A DNA stretch of 55,000 bases from positions 592,558 through 647,557 of the forward strand of contig CAJNDS010001480.1 in assembly GCA_905221605.1 (NCBI GenBank), in the 5' to 3' direction. A model generated the notes under the pieces. It worked only from the letters and a program-made list of their open reading frames with translations, searched no databases and had not been told where the DNA came from. The position numbers and the translations under genes were made by a program. This DNA comes from Symbiodinium natans. Lineage: Eukaryota > Sar > Dinophyceae > Suessiales > Symbiodiniaceae. Positions 18,941-29,989 of the stretch are shown here, one piece after another; the first letter of the stretch is position 1; each line of letters opens with the position of its first letter.

Positions 18941-19361
18941 GGCCCCCGGCTCACCATACGATGCTACGGGCTTAGGGTTTAGGATTCATCCAGGATGCTT
19001 GACGAGTTTGGGTTTTGAGTTTGACGGGCTTGCGGTGTTAGTGGTTCTAGGTTCGAAGTCTTCTGAGGTGAACCTCGGGCCATCTTCGCCTGGCCATGAG
19101 GAGCCCGGGTCGGGGTCCGAGAGCGTGGAACGCTGAAGCCAATCTTCCGGCTTGTGCTTGGGACTTCGGGTTTAGGGTTTAGGGCTTAGGGTTTAGGGTT
19201 TAGGCTCCCTAAACCCTGAACCCTGAATCCTAGACCCCTAGAGCACCGCCGTTCAGGCCGAGGCTTGAGAACCCTAAGCCCTGAACCCTAAACTCCGAGC
19301 CTCAACCGATTGGTTTGCGGCGTTAGCCTCGAGATATGTAAGGATCAAGTGCTAGGGCTTA

Positions 19362-19418
19362 GAACCCTAAACCCTAAACCCTAAACCCTAAACCCTAAAC
19401 CCTAAACCCTAAACCCTC
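19362..19418 (-). repeat. CCCTAAA array
   Basis: Eight units. No gene seen between here and the element at 19532. Confidence 0.9.
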
Positions 19419-19531
19419 GGGGTTAAGGGCTTGGGAGTTTATGGCTTTAGGCTTCAGGCCCTCGGGGGATGAAGGAAGGTAGGGACTCGGAGCACTTTCT
19501 TGAATCGGGTGGTGACAAGCGCTTCACCACA

Positions 19532-19672
19532 TGAAGTCGGGCTTATATTTCTGTTACTGGTGAGTGTATATAAGGTTCCTTTTCAAAATTGGTGAGTGTA
19601 TATACCTAGTGTCCTTTTGGGGGTACAAGAAATATATACATATATATATATATATATGTATACCCTACTTCA
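19532..19672. mobile_element. MITE family II, copy 2
   Basis: Ends TGAAGTCGGGCTTATAT and TATACCCTACTTCA. It differs from the other copies mainly by a (TA)n expansion near the right end (19640-19658). Confidence 0.8.
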
Positions 19673-19688
19673 CATGATGAATCTCCCG

Positions 19689-20086
19689 GGTAGCCCAGCG
19701 GTGCCCTTTCGCCCTCTTTTGGTACAAGCTTCTCTTGTACAGTAACCAACCCCCAAAACTTGGTCATAGTTGGGTAACATTTTTAAATTTCTAAGGGTTT
19801 TTAAACCCAATAAGGAATAAATATTTGGACAATAAAGAAAAATATTTAATCCCTTCCCCCTAATACTAAAACCCCCCCTAATTTTAAATATTATTTTCCC
19901 CGGACCCCCCCGGCAGCCGGCCCAATACTAAACCTGTTTGAGAATTAGGGGGGGGGGGGGGGGGGGTTGAGGGCCTTCGCCCTTGAGTTCTTGAGTTGAG
20001 CCATTATTAGGTTTCGGAATTCAGGTTTTAGGATTTAGACCCCCCCCCTAATTTTAAATATTTTCGGGCCCAGACGAATTTCAGAA

Positions 20087-20127
<41 letters not shown>

Positions 20128-20284
20128 CGGGGGGGGGTTTTAGTATTAGGGGGAAGGGATTAGAACATTTTTAAATTTCTATGGGCATTTAAACCCAATA
20201 AGGAATAACTATTAAAATTTTTGAATACGATCCCAACCATGAACTAGAAATGGGTAGCCTGGCAATGGTATGGTTACTGGGCGA
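19689..20284. mobile_element. MITE family VI, copy 2, hosting a family V element
   Basis: Left end GGTAGCCCAGCGGTGCCC and right end ATGGTTACTGGGCGAC match family VI. A family V element (19847-20162) is inserted. About 46 bp (aacatttttaaatttcta and following) occurs on both sides of it. Confidence 0.65.
19847..20162. mobile_element. MITE family V, copy 2
   Basis: Inverted ends TAATCCCTTCCCCCTAATAC and GTATTAGGGGGAAGGGATTA match perfectly over 20 bp. The arms contain poly-C 'taattttaaat' and very long poly-G runs (20087-20137). The family V copies at 9207-9542 and 22915-23060 share this design. Confidence 0.8.
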
Positions 20285-20289
20285 CTTCG

Positions 20290-20700
20290 TCTTTCAAGCT
20301 ATCCACAATACAATACTTGCCTGAACCCCGACACCCCCAAACCTCGAAACGGGGGGGGGGGGGGGGGCTTCACCTAAAATTAGGATCTCTCTTGTCTTCG
20401 AGCATAGTACCGTGCAGAAAGAGAGCCAGGAATTTAGATCACCCCCCCAGATTTTGTGCAGGCGTAGATCCGAAACAGTGGCAGTGGACAGCTTCAAAGG
20501 CCCACGCACTTCAAGATTTTCGAGGGCAAAAGCGACGACAGCTCTGCACTTCACAAAGACCATGCACACAGGACCGAGGCAAGCGCGCCCGCTGCAAGAA
20601 CACCACACAAGGGCTTCGGGTTTAGGGTTCGAGGGGTTCATGAAGCAACTGCGCATGCTGCTCATGTTCTTCCGGTTTTCCTGACGCTCGACCCGCATCC
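20290..20700. other. Unique DNA with open frames on both strands
   Basis: About 400 bp free of arrays, with frames of 80-130 codons open on + and -. None carries a recognisable motif and they overlap one another, so no gene is called. A poly-G run sits at 20351-20367. Confidence 0.3.
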
Positions 20701-20749
20701 CTAAAGAAAGAAGGCCAATGTATACGGCTGATGAGGCCTCCTAAACCCG

Positions 20750-20950
20750 AAGCCCTAAACCCTAAGTGCCAAACCCTACACCTTTGACCCTAAACCCCAA
20801 ACCCTACACGCCAAACCCTAAACCCCAAACCACACGCCAACTTCCGGCTGTCACCTTCCGCGTTTGGGGTCTCAAGTAAGGGCTTAGTACGAGCCCTCTC
20901 AACCCTCAATCCGAAGGCCCAAGCCCTATGCCCGAAACCCGAAACCCAAG
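20750..20950 (-). repeat. Degenerate CCCTAAA units
   Basis: Scattered CCCTAAA, CCCTACA and CCCGAAA units. The downstream block 20960-21450 is unique DNA with overlapping, motif-free frames and no gene called. Confidence 0.6.
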
Positions 20951-21554
20951 TCCCAGGTCTCTCGGGTGGCTTTATCACCTTGGCCAGGGCCTCAGAGCGG
21001 CCAGGGAAGGAGGGGGGTGGGGGGGCATTGTGTTTTGGGTTTGGGGGTTTGTTTGGGTTCTGGGTTCGTGTTTTTGTTGTTTTGGCCTTTTTTAGGTTTT
21101 TCGTTCTGGGTTCGAGGGTTTCATCTCATTCAGAGTTCCGCAAGCCCGCGCACGTGATGATATTCGCGCGGGCCTTCTCTTCCGTCATTTTCGAAGGAGG
21201 TACAGAGCCTGGTGTCTAGGGGTAGTATTCTCCGATCACACTGCGAACATGCCAAACATTGGTTCTTTCTCGTACAGAGCCTTCTCTGCCTTTCTCTACG
21301 TCCTTGCATACATCGAATGTTTATGGAAGGACTCGCTGTTGCACGTGCGTCAGCCGAAAGCAGAATTCTCCCACAGCTGAGACACGTCTGCCGCGGCCAG
21401 GAATCACTACGTGACCCCCCCCCTGAGACCAGCAGCCTCTGCACCTAATTAAACTCGAAGCCCGCAACCTAGAAGCCCCAAACCTTAAACCCCAGACTCC
21501 TTCCATACCCCTTTTAGAACCGATATCTAATCCAGAACGCCCTTGGCTTGAAAT

Positions 21555-21659
21555 TTGGGATTTTCCCCCATATACGAAAAGTCCTTGATTGGGAATATCG
21601 TACTCCTCATTATATATAATCCATATTAAGGACTGTTAGTATAAGGGGGAACATCCCAA
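21555..21659. mobile_element. MITE family I, copy 2
   Basis: Inverted ends (ttgggattttcccccata and aagggggaacatcccaa). The flanks cttgaaat and cctaaaat match at 6 of 8 bases, as expected for an aged 8-bp target duplication. A detached right-end fragment of the family lies at 21693-21722. Confidence 0.75.
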
Positions 21660-21831
21660 CCTAAAATCTTAAACCCTAAACCCTAAACTCTAAACTGTTA
21701 GTATAAGGAGGAACATCCCCACCAAAGATCCTAAACCTTTCCTCGGCTGTTCCGAAGAAAGAGTCAAGGCGATCAGCTCCCTGGATTGTCTGCCACTCAG
21801 AGTTGGGGTTCGGCTTGAGAGCTTATAGGGT

Positions 21832-21951
21832 CTACAGGGTGTGGCCCCCTTACTATACTAACTGTAGTTAAGGGACTTATAACCTGACTTAGGGTCCTTA
21901 TAACCCAATTTAGGGCCCTTATACTTATAACTAGGGGGCCCCACCCTGTAG
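21832..21951. mobile_element. MITE family IV, copy 1
   Basis: Ends CTACAGGGTGTGGCCCCCTT and AGGGGGCCCCACCCTGTAG. The body is nearly identical to 52053-52176. Confidence 0.85.
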
Positions 21952-22169
21952 GGTTAGGGTTTAGGGGTTTAGGGGTTTAGGGTTTAGGATGAGGATGTTT
22001 AGGGCTTAGGAATTAGGGTTTAGGGCTTCGTGTGGGCCGATGAGATGGCTCTCAATAGAAGGGTTTTGGATTTATGTAGTTTGGTTTGGGGTTTTGGGTT
22101 TTTCTAGGGTTTAGGGTGGAGGAAAAGATCTTATAGGCCCCGGACCATGGCACTTGTACATGTTCGGGC

Positions 22170-22345
22170 AAACCCTAAACCCTAAACCCTAAACCCTAAA
22201 CCGCGTTTTCCGGAGCTTCCGCCCCAAGGCCGGATGTCCTGTCCGTGATGGTGGGTGCTGAGTCCCCACCTCGGGCAGGGTTTAGGGTTTAGGGGTTAGG
22301 GGTTAGGGGTTAGGGGTTAGGGGTTAGGGGTTAGGGGTTTAGGTT
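22170..22345. repeat. C array, possible exon, G array
   Basis: CCCTAAA at 22170-22202, a GC-rich piece open on + (SGASAPRPDVLSVMVGAESP), then TTTAGGG and seven TTAGGGG units at 22278-22345. The exon reading is weak. Confidence 0.75.
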
Positions 22346-22702
22346 GAGAGTTTAGAGTGCAGTTTCTTAGTCTTGCTGGTTCTCTGCGGTTTCATGTCCG
22401 TTTCGAGATTCAGAATCAGCTTTCCTTCCCTAACCCTCAGGCTCCAAGGGCTCTTATTTTAGGGATTTTTGGCCCAAAGGCCTCCTTAGATAAGGTTTTT
22501 GGGCTATTTTGAGCCTAAGGGTAAGTCCGAAACCCGTGTGTCGAATTGATGGCTGTGTAGGCAGAGATTGGAAGTATTTCATGAGGGTTTAGGACTTCTG
22601 GCTTTGTTGGTTCAGGGTTTCCGGTTTAGGTTTTTTTGGCCTTCGTGTTAGTTCAGCAGCACCTGCCTCAGCACGCCAGCAAACTAAGTTGAACCAAATA
22701 GC

Positions 22703-22845
22703 TTGGGATGTTCTCCCTTAGACTGGCAGTCCTTCATAGGGATTATAATAGGGGATCCCTAAACCCTAAACCCTAAACCCTAAACCCTACACCCTAAACC
22801 CTAAACCCTAAAAGGAGCTATTCGCAGAATGGGGGAGCATCCCAA
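22703..22845. mobile_element. MITE family I, copy 3, with perfect 8-bp target duplication and an internal CCCTAAA array
   Basis: TTGGGATGTTC at the left and GAGCATCCCAA at the right, flanked by CAAATAGC at 22695-22702 and again at 22846-22853. Bases 22757-22812 are a CCCTAAA array near the element's centre, absent from copies 2 and 5. Confidence 0.85.
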
Positions 22846-22914
22846 CAAATAGCGTTCGAAGCCGCACCCATGTTGAGGTTCGTGGGCCCAGGGTTCAAGG
22901 CACGTAGGCTAGCT

Positions 22915-22974
22915 CATCCCTTCCCCCTAATATTAAGCCCCTTGAATACCCGCCCCCCCCCCCCCCTATAGCTG

Positions 22975-23011
<37 letters not shown>

Positions 23012-23060
23012 GGTATATGCGGTGGGGGGGGGGGGGGTATTTTTAGGGGGGACGGGATTA
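22915..23060. mobile_element. MITE family V, copy 3
   Basis: Ends ATCCCTTCCCCCTAATATTA and TTTTTAGGGGGGACGGGATT, with poly-C, (TA)n at 22978-23008 and poly-G inside. Shorter than copies 1 and 2. Confidence 0.7.
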
Positions 23061-23349
23061 CGCCTTACAGCTGTGTCAGCTGGGTATGTGGGCTCCCGAC
23101 GACAATCTTGGGGTCGGAATAACTGCTAAACATTCCCTTATGGTCCAGTCCTAAGTATACTACAAGAACCCCCCCCCCCCGCCCCCCCCCCAAAAAAAAG
23201 AGAAAAAAACAAAACAAACAATTCTAACTATTAAGGCCCCTATACGAAGCTCAAAAACGCTTCTCTGCTCAGGCTTCAGGGGGTCGTTAGACAATGGGCC
23301 GTTTTGTTCTCAGAGTCTATCTACCAAATGGACTCAAGAAAACCCTCCC

Positions 23350-23680
23350 TAGACCCTAAACCCTAGACCCTAAACCTTAAACCCTAAACCCTAACCCATA
23401 ACCCCAACCCGTGACCTCGAAAGCTCGAGAATGTGCACCGTTAAGGCAGAGCAAAGAGCAGCTCCTGCTGGATACCGCTTAGGGATACTTGGGAATAGGG
23501 TTTCAGGGTTCAGGGTTTAGGGTTTAGGGCGAGACCATGATTATGAAATGTGCGCCGAGTCCAGACTCTAATTTCTTCATAAATATAAGTTCTTAGCACG
23601 CTCCCGGGCCGTACCTTCTAAACCCTAAAGCCTAAACCCTAAACCCGAAACCCGAAACCCTAAACCCTAAACCCTAAACC
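23350..23680 (-). repeat. CCCTAAA arrays
   Basis: Arrays at 23350-23400 and 23620-23680, with a short G array at 23500-23530. A piece at 23422-23494 is open on +. Poly-C lies at 23170-23190. Confidence 0.8.
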
Positions 23681-23687
23681 TTCGAAG

Positions 23688-23785
23688 CCCCCACAAGGGC
23701 GCAGCCCTCCAACGCGACGTCGCCGGCGGCCCACGGGGATCCCGCGCAAGTCTCGCTCTCCGAGCTCATCGAGTCTCAAGCTGCG
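23688..23785 (+). CDS. Possible exon, frame undecided
   Basis: GC-rich piece between a C array ('ttcgaag' acceptor) and a long G array. All three + frames are open: one reads APTRAQPSNATS, another is Arg/Ser-rich (RSPPTRRRRRP). Without transcript data the frame cannot be chosen, and the openness may simply reflect base composition. Confidence 0.3.
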
Positions 23786-23794
23786 TTTTGTTTG

Positions 23795-24210
23795 GGGTTT
23801 AGGGTTTAGGCTTTGGGGTTTAGGGTTTAGGGTTTAGGGTTTCGGGTTTGGGGTTTGGGGTTTGGTGTTTGGGGTTTGGGGTTTTGGCTTTGGGGTTTAG
23901 GGGTTTGGGGTTTAGTTAGGTGTTTAGGGTTTGGGGTTTGGGGTTTTGGGTTTGGGGTTTAGGGTTTAGGGTCTGGGATTTAGGGTTTAGGGTTTGGGGT
24001 TTGGGGTTTAGGGGTTTGGGGTTTTGGGGTTCTGGGGTTTGGGGTTTAGAGGTTTAGGGGTTTAGGGGTTTAGGGGTTTAGGGGTTTAGGGGTTTAGGGG
24101 TTTAGGGGTTTAGGGGTTTAGGGGTTTAGGGGTTTAGGGGTTTAGGGGTTTAGGGGTTTAGGTGTTTAGGGGTTTAGGGGTTTAGGGGTTTAGGGGTTTA
24201 GGTTTAGGTT
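23795..24210 (+). repeat. Long TTTAGGG/TTTGGGG array ending in TTTAGGGG 8-mers
   Basis: About 415 bp. The first part mixes TTTAGGG and TTTGGGG; from 24048 to 24205 there are about twenty tandem TTTAGGGG 8-mers with almost no variation. It is the longest array in the window. Confidence 0.95.
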
Positions 24211-24312
24211 TTCCGGAGCCGGGGTTTAGGACAAAGAGCTTTAGGGCTTGGAGCTTGATTCGGACTCAAGGCCGAGGGACAAGCAGGGAGCTCGTCATGA
24301 AACTGGGTTGTT

Positions 24313-24444
24313 AACCCCCCCCCCCCCCCCCACCCCCCTGATTCCCCAGAAGGTTATTCAGGAATAATTAAGCCTAATTATGGTTTCTTAAGAAAATGGG
24401 GGGGACCTCGGGGGGTAGTCTAGAGGGGGGGTAGTAGGGGAAGC
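24313..24444. mobile_element. MITE family VII, copy 1 (left end lost)
   Basis: Poly-C 'acccccctgattcccc' and the right arm 'gtagtagggg' match 25384-25570. About 30 bp beyond the right end (catggttgagggtcagaggt) is also shared, so the two arose by a local duplication. Confidence 0.65.
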
Positions 24445-24466
24445 CATGGTTGAGGGTCAGAGGTCT

Positions 24467-24467
<1 letters not shown>

Positions 24468-24505
<38 letters not shown>
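24468..24505. repeat. (GA)n microsatellite
   Basis: About eighteen GA units. Confidence 0.95.
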
Positions 24506-24510
<5 letters not shown>

Positions 24511-24676
24511 ACGAAGGACTCAGGACTGAGCTGAGGCTCAGCCTAGACCCTAGACCCTAGACCTTACTTGTTCGTGAACTGTTAGTGTTTGCGGGTTTAG
24601 GGAGTGTGGTTGAGGCAAACACTCCCAGCTCGCTTTACAGGGCTTCGGGTTTGGCAGAGTCTAAGCCCCACAGGTC

Positions 24677-25190
24677 CCCTAAACCCTAAACCCTAAACCC
24701 TAAACCCTAAACCCTAAACCCTAAACCCTAAACCCTAAACCCTACGTAGTTTGCCAGAAAAAAGGACGGAATGGAGACGCAGCTCTAGCCAGGCCTCAAT
24801 CTCGGCAGGGCTTGGGGCGGTTTGTTTTCAGGGTTTAGGGTTTAGGGTTTAGGGTTTAGGGTTAGGGTTTAGGGTGTAGGGTTTAGGGCTCAGGGGTTGT
24901 TACTATAGGGTTTATTTATAGGGTTTAGGTTTATAGGATTGAGATTTATACTATAGGATTTTTTCGGGTGTATGGGGTTTGTATGGTTTAGGGTTTATAG
25001 GATTTAGGTTGCACTAAAGGCTTTTTCAGGGTTTGTAGGGTTTACGTAGGGATTAGGGTTTACAGGGTTCAGGTTTACGCTATAGGATTCTGAGGTCAAG
25101 TTGTAGGGTTCATGGTTTTACTATAGGAGTTAGGGTTTAGTTTCTAGGGTTTAGGGTTTAGGGTTTAGGGTTTAGGGTTTAGAGTTAGGG
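24677..25190. repeat. C array then G arrays
   Basis: CCCTAAA at 24677-24745, TTTAGGG at 24834-24890 and 25140-25185, with diverged G-type units between. A possible exon piece (24746-24830) lies between the first two. Confidence 0.85.
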
Positions 25191-25383
25191 TTTATAGGAT
25201 GTTGCTTGTAGGTTTGTTTGTGGGGTTAGGGTTCATAGGGCTTTGTGTTTCCTCGGGTCTGTTTTTTAGTCGCCCAGACAGACACCATGGAAGGAATGTG
25301 TCATGGGTTCTGGATTTGGATGGCTTTGCGGTTCAGGATTGATTGGAGAGTTTAGGATTTCGGGATAGAGAGGTTGAGTCATA

Positions 25384-25570
25384 GGTTCCCCTACTACCCC
25401 CGTCTATACTCCCCCCCCCCCCCACCCCCCCTGGTTCCCCCCAGAATTAAGGGCTATTAGGGAGAATTAAGCCTAATTAAGGTTACTTAACATTAAGCCT
25501 AAATAAGGTCATTTTAAGAACATGGGGAAACCTAGAGGGGGTAGTCTAGAGGGGTGGTAGTAGGGGAACC
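25384..25570. mobile_element. MITE family VII, copy 2
   Basis: Inverted ends GGTTCCCCTACTACCCCC and GGTGGTAGTAGGGGAACC. The body has poly-C and repeated 'attaagcctaa'. The stretch 25575-26340 downstream is mostly unique with poly-G or poly-C runs; its frames lack motifs. Confidence 0.75.
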
Positions 25571-26518
25571 CATGGTTGAGGGTCAGAGGTCTTAGAGTTC
25601 GGGATGTAGCGTTGGGGGATGTGAGCCGGAATATATTCGGCACTCGATCTCGTGGGCCGGTTCCCTTGTTCCTCGAGCCTCTTCTGTCAGTTCAGGGTTT
25701 AGGGTTTAGGGGTTGGGGTTTAGGGATTCTTGCGCTTAAGCTATTTCACCGGCCTCAGAAAAAAAGGCACCCTTGAGTGGACAGAATGTGATTTTTGCGG
25801 AGAGGGGGGGGGGTATCGAAATCTGGAATCTGGGTGGTTTCCCGATCCACAGATACCCAAAGGCTCCTATGAAGTACCTTTTTGGGGTAGTAAGGGGGGG
25901 GGGGTTGGGGTTTAGGGTTTAGGATTTAGGATTTAGGGTTTGGGGGGGGGGGTATGTGCCGAGCCTAAACCGGTCCTAACCCCCGCTAGTGGTTCCTTGT
26001 CGATTGTTCAGGGGCACCTGAAAGCCCCAAAGTCACTCTTGGCCATGCGGGTTTAGGGGTTATGTGGGGTGAGGTATAGGGTTTAGGGTTCAAAGACCAC
26101 GATGCGTGCGCGACTCTACACCACACCTTAAGCCCTAACCCACAACCATAGAGGCCCAAACCTGAACTCCTCTGCTTGAACTCCACACTTGCCGAGACCA
26201 GGGCTGCTGAGAGTGGCGATGGCAGATATGCAGCTGCGTACAGGGAGGGCCCCACCCCCCCCCAACCCCCCCCTCCCCAGCTCATCGGTAGTCTGCCGAT
26301 TAAATCCTCAACCCGAAACCTTCAACCCCAAACCCAAAACCCACACCGTAGGGTTTAGAGTCTTGCCCTCCCCCCGCCGTGCTAAGAGTAGAGTTCAAAG
26401 AGCTCACAGGGACACCAAGTAGGGTTGTAAGTGCTAGAACATATAGGGACATCAGCCCATGAACTACTGAACTACAGGTAGATGCCGCGAGTCCACGAAC
26501 GATATGAGGGTTTCCGAC

Positions 26519-26601
26519 AGTAGGGGTACCCTTTTGAGGGTTCCTTGAAAAGGATACTGTATTTTGGGGTGTCTAAGGGGTACTCCTATTTTTCGGAAAC
26601 C
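26519..26601. mobile_element. MITE family VIII, copy 3
   Basis: In reverse it matches 37544-37622 ('aaaataggagtacccctta' through 'aaaagggtacccctac'). The span 26602-26990 holds unique DNA and no clear gene. Confidence 0.6.
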
Positions 26602-26999
26602 CCCATACAATCCTAAGCCCTACACCTGTAGAAAAGGGTGCCCCTCCCTGCAAAAGCAAGAGTATATACAGGTGAGCCAAGAAGCCTTGCCTCCTGCCTT
26701 TGCATCCCCCAATCTCTCTGGGCTCAGGGAGGGCTTAGGGTTTAGGTGTTAGGGTTTAGGGTCCAGGGTTAAGGGTTTAGGGCATGATCTAGAGGCCAAC
26801 AAACGTACTATATAAGGCAAAAAGGGGAACAAGATTAAGGGTCCCTGCTAAGTGTCCCTCCTTATACCCCTTATACTTGCTGGTTCCTCGATTTCCAGCA
26901 GAGCTCGGAGAGTGCAGCCCCCAACAGTTACTGGGCCCGAATTAAACCGGAGCCCTAAATGTATAAAAGTAGCTGGACCTTACACCCAAACCCCCAACT

Positions 27000-27383
27000 T
27001 AGGGTTTAGGGTTTGGGGTTTGGGGTTTGGGGTTTGGGGTTTGGGGTTTGGGGGACCAAACCCGAACCCCAACCCCTAGACTACCTTGCGGACCAAGTGA
27101 ATCCTATACTTGGCCATGCTGTTACAATCCCTATGAAGGCACCTTTAAGGGTTCATTTCCTTCCTAAGGTACCTAAACCCTAAACCCTCAACCCCTAAAC
27201 CCGTAAACCCTAAAACCTAAAACCCAAAACCCAAAACCCTTTACCCTAAACCCTAAACCCTAAACCCTAAACCCTAAACCCTAAACCCTAAACCCTAAAC
27301 CCTAAACCCTAAACCCTAAACCCTAAACCCTAAACCCTAAACCCTAAACCCTAAACCCTAAACCCTAAACCCTAAACCCCAAA
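27000..27383. repeat. TTTGGGG array then a long CCCTAAA array
   Basis: About six TTTGGGG units at 27001-27050; CCCTAAA at 27173-27383, with about nineteen perfect units from 27247. The piece 27390-27480 after it is open on + (EDLEGGPCRRRMAFLNIAPM) and may be an exon, followed by a G array. Confidence 0.95.
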
Positions 27384-27494
27384 CAAACTTTGATTTCACT
27401 TGGGCTGGGGGAAGACCTAGAGGGAGGGCCGTGCAGGAGGCGCATGGCCTTTCTGAACATCGCTCCGATGGTCCGACGGGCTTAGGGTAATGGG

Positions 27495-27985
27495 GACTTT
27501 AGGGTTTAGGGTTGAGGGTTTAGGGTTTAGGGCTAGGGTTTAGGGTCGAGGGTCTAGGGTCTAATTATAGGATTTGGGGACTTCAGGGCTTGGGATTTAG
27601 GGGTTAGCGTTTAGGGCTTAGGGTCTGGAATTTAGTGCTACTTCAGGGCCCTATGTCATGTGGGCCTTTCGGGTCTTCGTGTCTGTATGATTGCCCTGAA
27701 CTGTCAGTTCCGAACTGGAACGCTGCACCCTAATTCCCAAAACTCTAAACCCTAAACCCTAAACCCCTAAACCCTAAACCCCAAAACTCTAAACCCTAAA
27801 CCCTAAATCATAGACCGCACACCATTGCGCCTGGATCTTCGGGGTGTGACCATCCTCTCAGGAAAACGCCTGTCACACGAGACTTCGTGCGAGCGCAGCC
27901 GGGGATGATTCGCTAGATTCGGGTTCTGGCTACCCTAAACCCTAAACCCTAAACCCTAAACCCTAAACCCTAAACCCTAAACCCA
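27495..27985. repeat. G array and two C arrays
   Basis: TTTAGGG at 27500-27570, CCCTAAA at 27747-27808 and 27933-27985. The unique piece 27810-27930 is open on + (LRLDLRGVTILSGKRLSHET), possibly an exon. Confidence 0.85.
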
Positions 27986-28259
27986 GTGTTTTTGTGTACA
28001 GGGCTTCCAAGGGGGTGAGGCAGAGCAGTAATATCGAGTTTTCCGAAATGCTTCCTTGAGCCCCAGGAAGCCCGAGATTCCCGAAGTACCTTTTCCTGAG
28101 ACCCCTTCCCTCAGGATCTTGGGTTGAGGGTTTGGGGTTTAGGGTTTAGGGTTGAGGGTTTGGGGTTTCGGGTTTAGGGTTACACCCGAAGTCCGAAGAT
28201 TTTGCGATCACCAGCCTTTTGTGGTACCATGGACTCTTATTCCCAAGACCTACGGACTG

Positions 28260-28500
28260 TAGGGTTTAGGGTTCGGGTTTAGGGTTTAGGGTTTAGGGTT
28301 TAGGGTTTAGGGTTTAGGGTTTAGGGTTTAGGGTTTAGGGTTTAGGGTTTAGGGTTTAGGGTTTAGGGTTTAGGGTTTAGGGTTTAGGGTTTAGGGGTTA
28401 GGGGTTAGGGTTTAGGGTTTAGGGTTTAGGGTTTGGGGTTTGGGGTTTGGGGTTTAGGGTTCAGGGTTCAGGGTTTAGGGTTTCGGGTTTAGGGTTTGGG
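28260..28500 (+). repeat. Long TTTAGGG array
   Basis: About nineteen perfect units, then TTAGGGG, TTTGGGG and TTCAGGG variants in groups. The following piece (28512-28590, AKLALNLISSMRDVAFVEVG on +) may be an exon. The region 28600-29045 is unique DNA. Confidence 0.95.
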
Positions 28501-29119
28501 CCTTCTGCTTGTCATGCAGGCGAAGCTCGCATTAAATCTGATAAGTAGCATGCGTGATGTGGCTTTTGTCGAGGTTGGTGCGCCTTCAGACCCCCTCTCC
28601 CCCTAGACCTGAAGCCCTAAGCCCCCAAGCTCCAACCCCCAAACCCCAATCCTTTTTCGTAGTAGAGTAGGTAATCTTTAACCTCCTTGGGGTATTTCAG
28701 AATACTGTTGATATGCACATTGTCACGTTTTTCAAAATGATGGTCCCTTTTTGGGTACCCAAAATAGTAGGTGCCGCCTCATAATAGAAACCCCAGGACA
28801 AGGGACCACAATTTCGAGAAGTGACCATCTATGCCCTAAGCCCTGGACTGCGCGGGGGGATTACTTAAACTCTATAACCCAAAACCCTCAAATTCCCACT
28901 CGGAAGAAGTGGCTATCTTCGTCCCTGATCGACACTGACCTGTCGCACTAGGCCTATAGGCTCGTTTCACCAAGACATTCCGTCCAGCTGCACACTGCGA
29001 GCTCTTGGACGCACGGCGGCAGTAGGGTCGAGGCTTCGCCGAAACTGTAGGGTTTAGGGTTTAGGGTTAAGGGTTAGGGTTTAGGGTTTAGGTTTAGGGG
29101 GTAGGGCTCAGGGTTTTGG

Positions 29120-29575
29120 GTAGCCAACTCGAGCAACATGACTTGTACAGTAAAGTGGAAACAGATCGATATGTCTTGAGGCAGGGTATATACTCCTTTT
29201 CTTGGTGAGCATATATAGGGCGCATTATTCAACTTATATGCATGTGCATGTAGATACGTACGTATGCGTATGTATATGGATGTATGCGTATTATGCGTAT
29301 ATGAATATGTGCATACACACTTGATACACATATGGTGATGATAAGATCTTGTCATAATACTGTCCTTTTCTTTTGGGGGGGGGGTACTAGGAGTTTGTAG
29401 CCAGCACATACAACCCCCCTCCCTCCAAAGAGGGAAAACCCCAAACTTTGAAAGCCTGAACGGTGCATGCAAAGCGACCGCTAGGGTGTAAGGCTGAGGG
29501 AGCCGCCCACGGGCCACTTCGCATGTTGATGGCCACAAGTGGGCGTTCCAAACTCGGGTCGCCTGATGGGTATGT
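29120..29575. other. Unique AT-rich block with (ATGT/GTAT) repeats
   Basis: Free of telomeric units. 29235-29330 is rich in TATG/GTAT steps. A 154-codon minus frame covers it, but its Tyr/Thr/His-rich part is a translation of the simple repeat, so I do not call a gene. Confidence 0.4.
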
Positions 29576-29592
29576 TCTTGGCTTCTGGGTCC

Positions 29593-29820
29593 CCTAAACC
29601 CTAAACCCCTAAACCCTAAACTCTAAACCCTGAACCCCTACATCCAAAACCCCTAAACCCCCTAAACCCCCTAAACCCCCTAGACCCCCTTACCCCCTAA
29701 ACCCGCCTAAACCCCCTAAACCCCCTAAACCCCCTAAACCCCCTAAACCCCCTAAACCCCCTAAACCCCCTAAACCCCCCTAAACCCCCCTAAACCCCCC
29801 TAAACCCCCTAAACCCTAAA
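29593..29820 (-). repeat. CCCCCTAAA array
   Basis: Starts as CCCTAAA, then becomes about sixteen tandem CCCCCTAAA 9-mers (29655-29812) with some CCCCCCTAAA. Confidence 0.95.
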
Positions 29821-29989
29821 GTCCTAGAACCAAACCCGTAAACCCCTCGGCCCTAAACCCTAAAGAAGTCCTAGGCCCTAAACTCTAAAGTCCTAGAATG
29901 GATCCCACTGGCCTGGGCCTCGTCCAAGATGCTGCCGCCAGATGCAGGGCCCCTCTGCCAGCTGCCACGGCATAGACATGCTTAGGAGG

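Noticed and set aside
29074-29538. 154-codon minus frame
   Set aside because: The Tyr/Thr/His-rich middle comes from a TATG/GTAT simple repeat, its end from telomeric units, and no motif is present.
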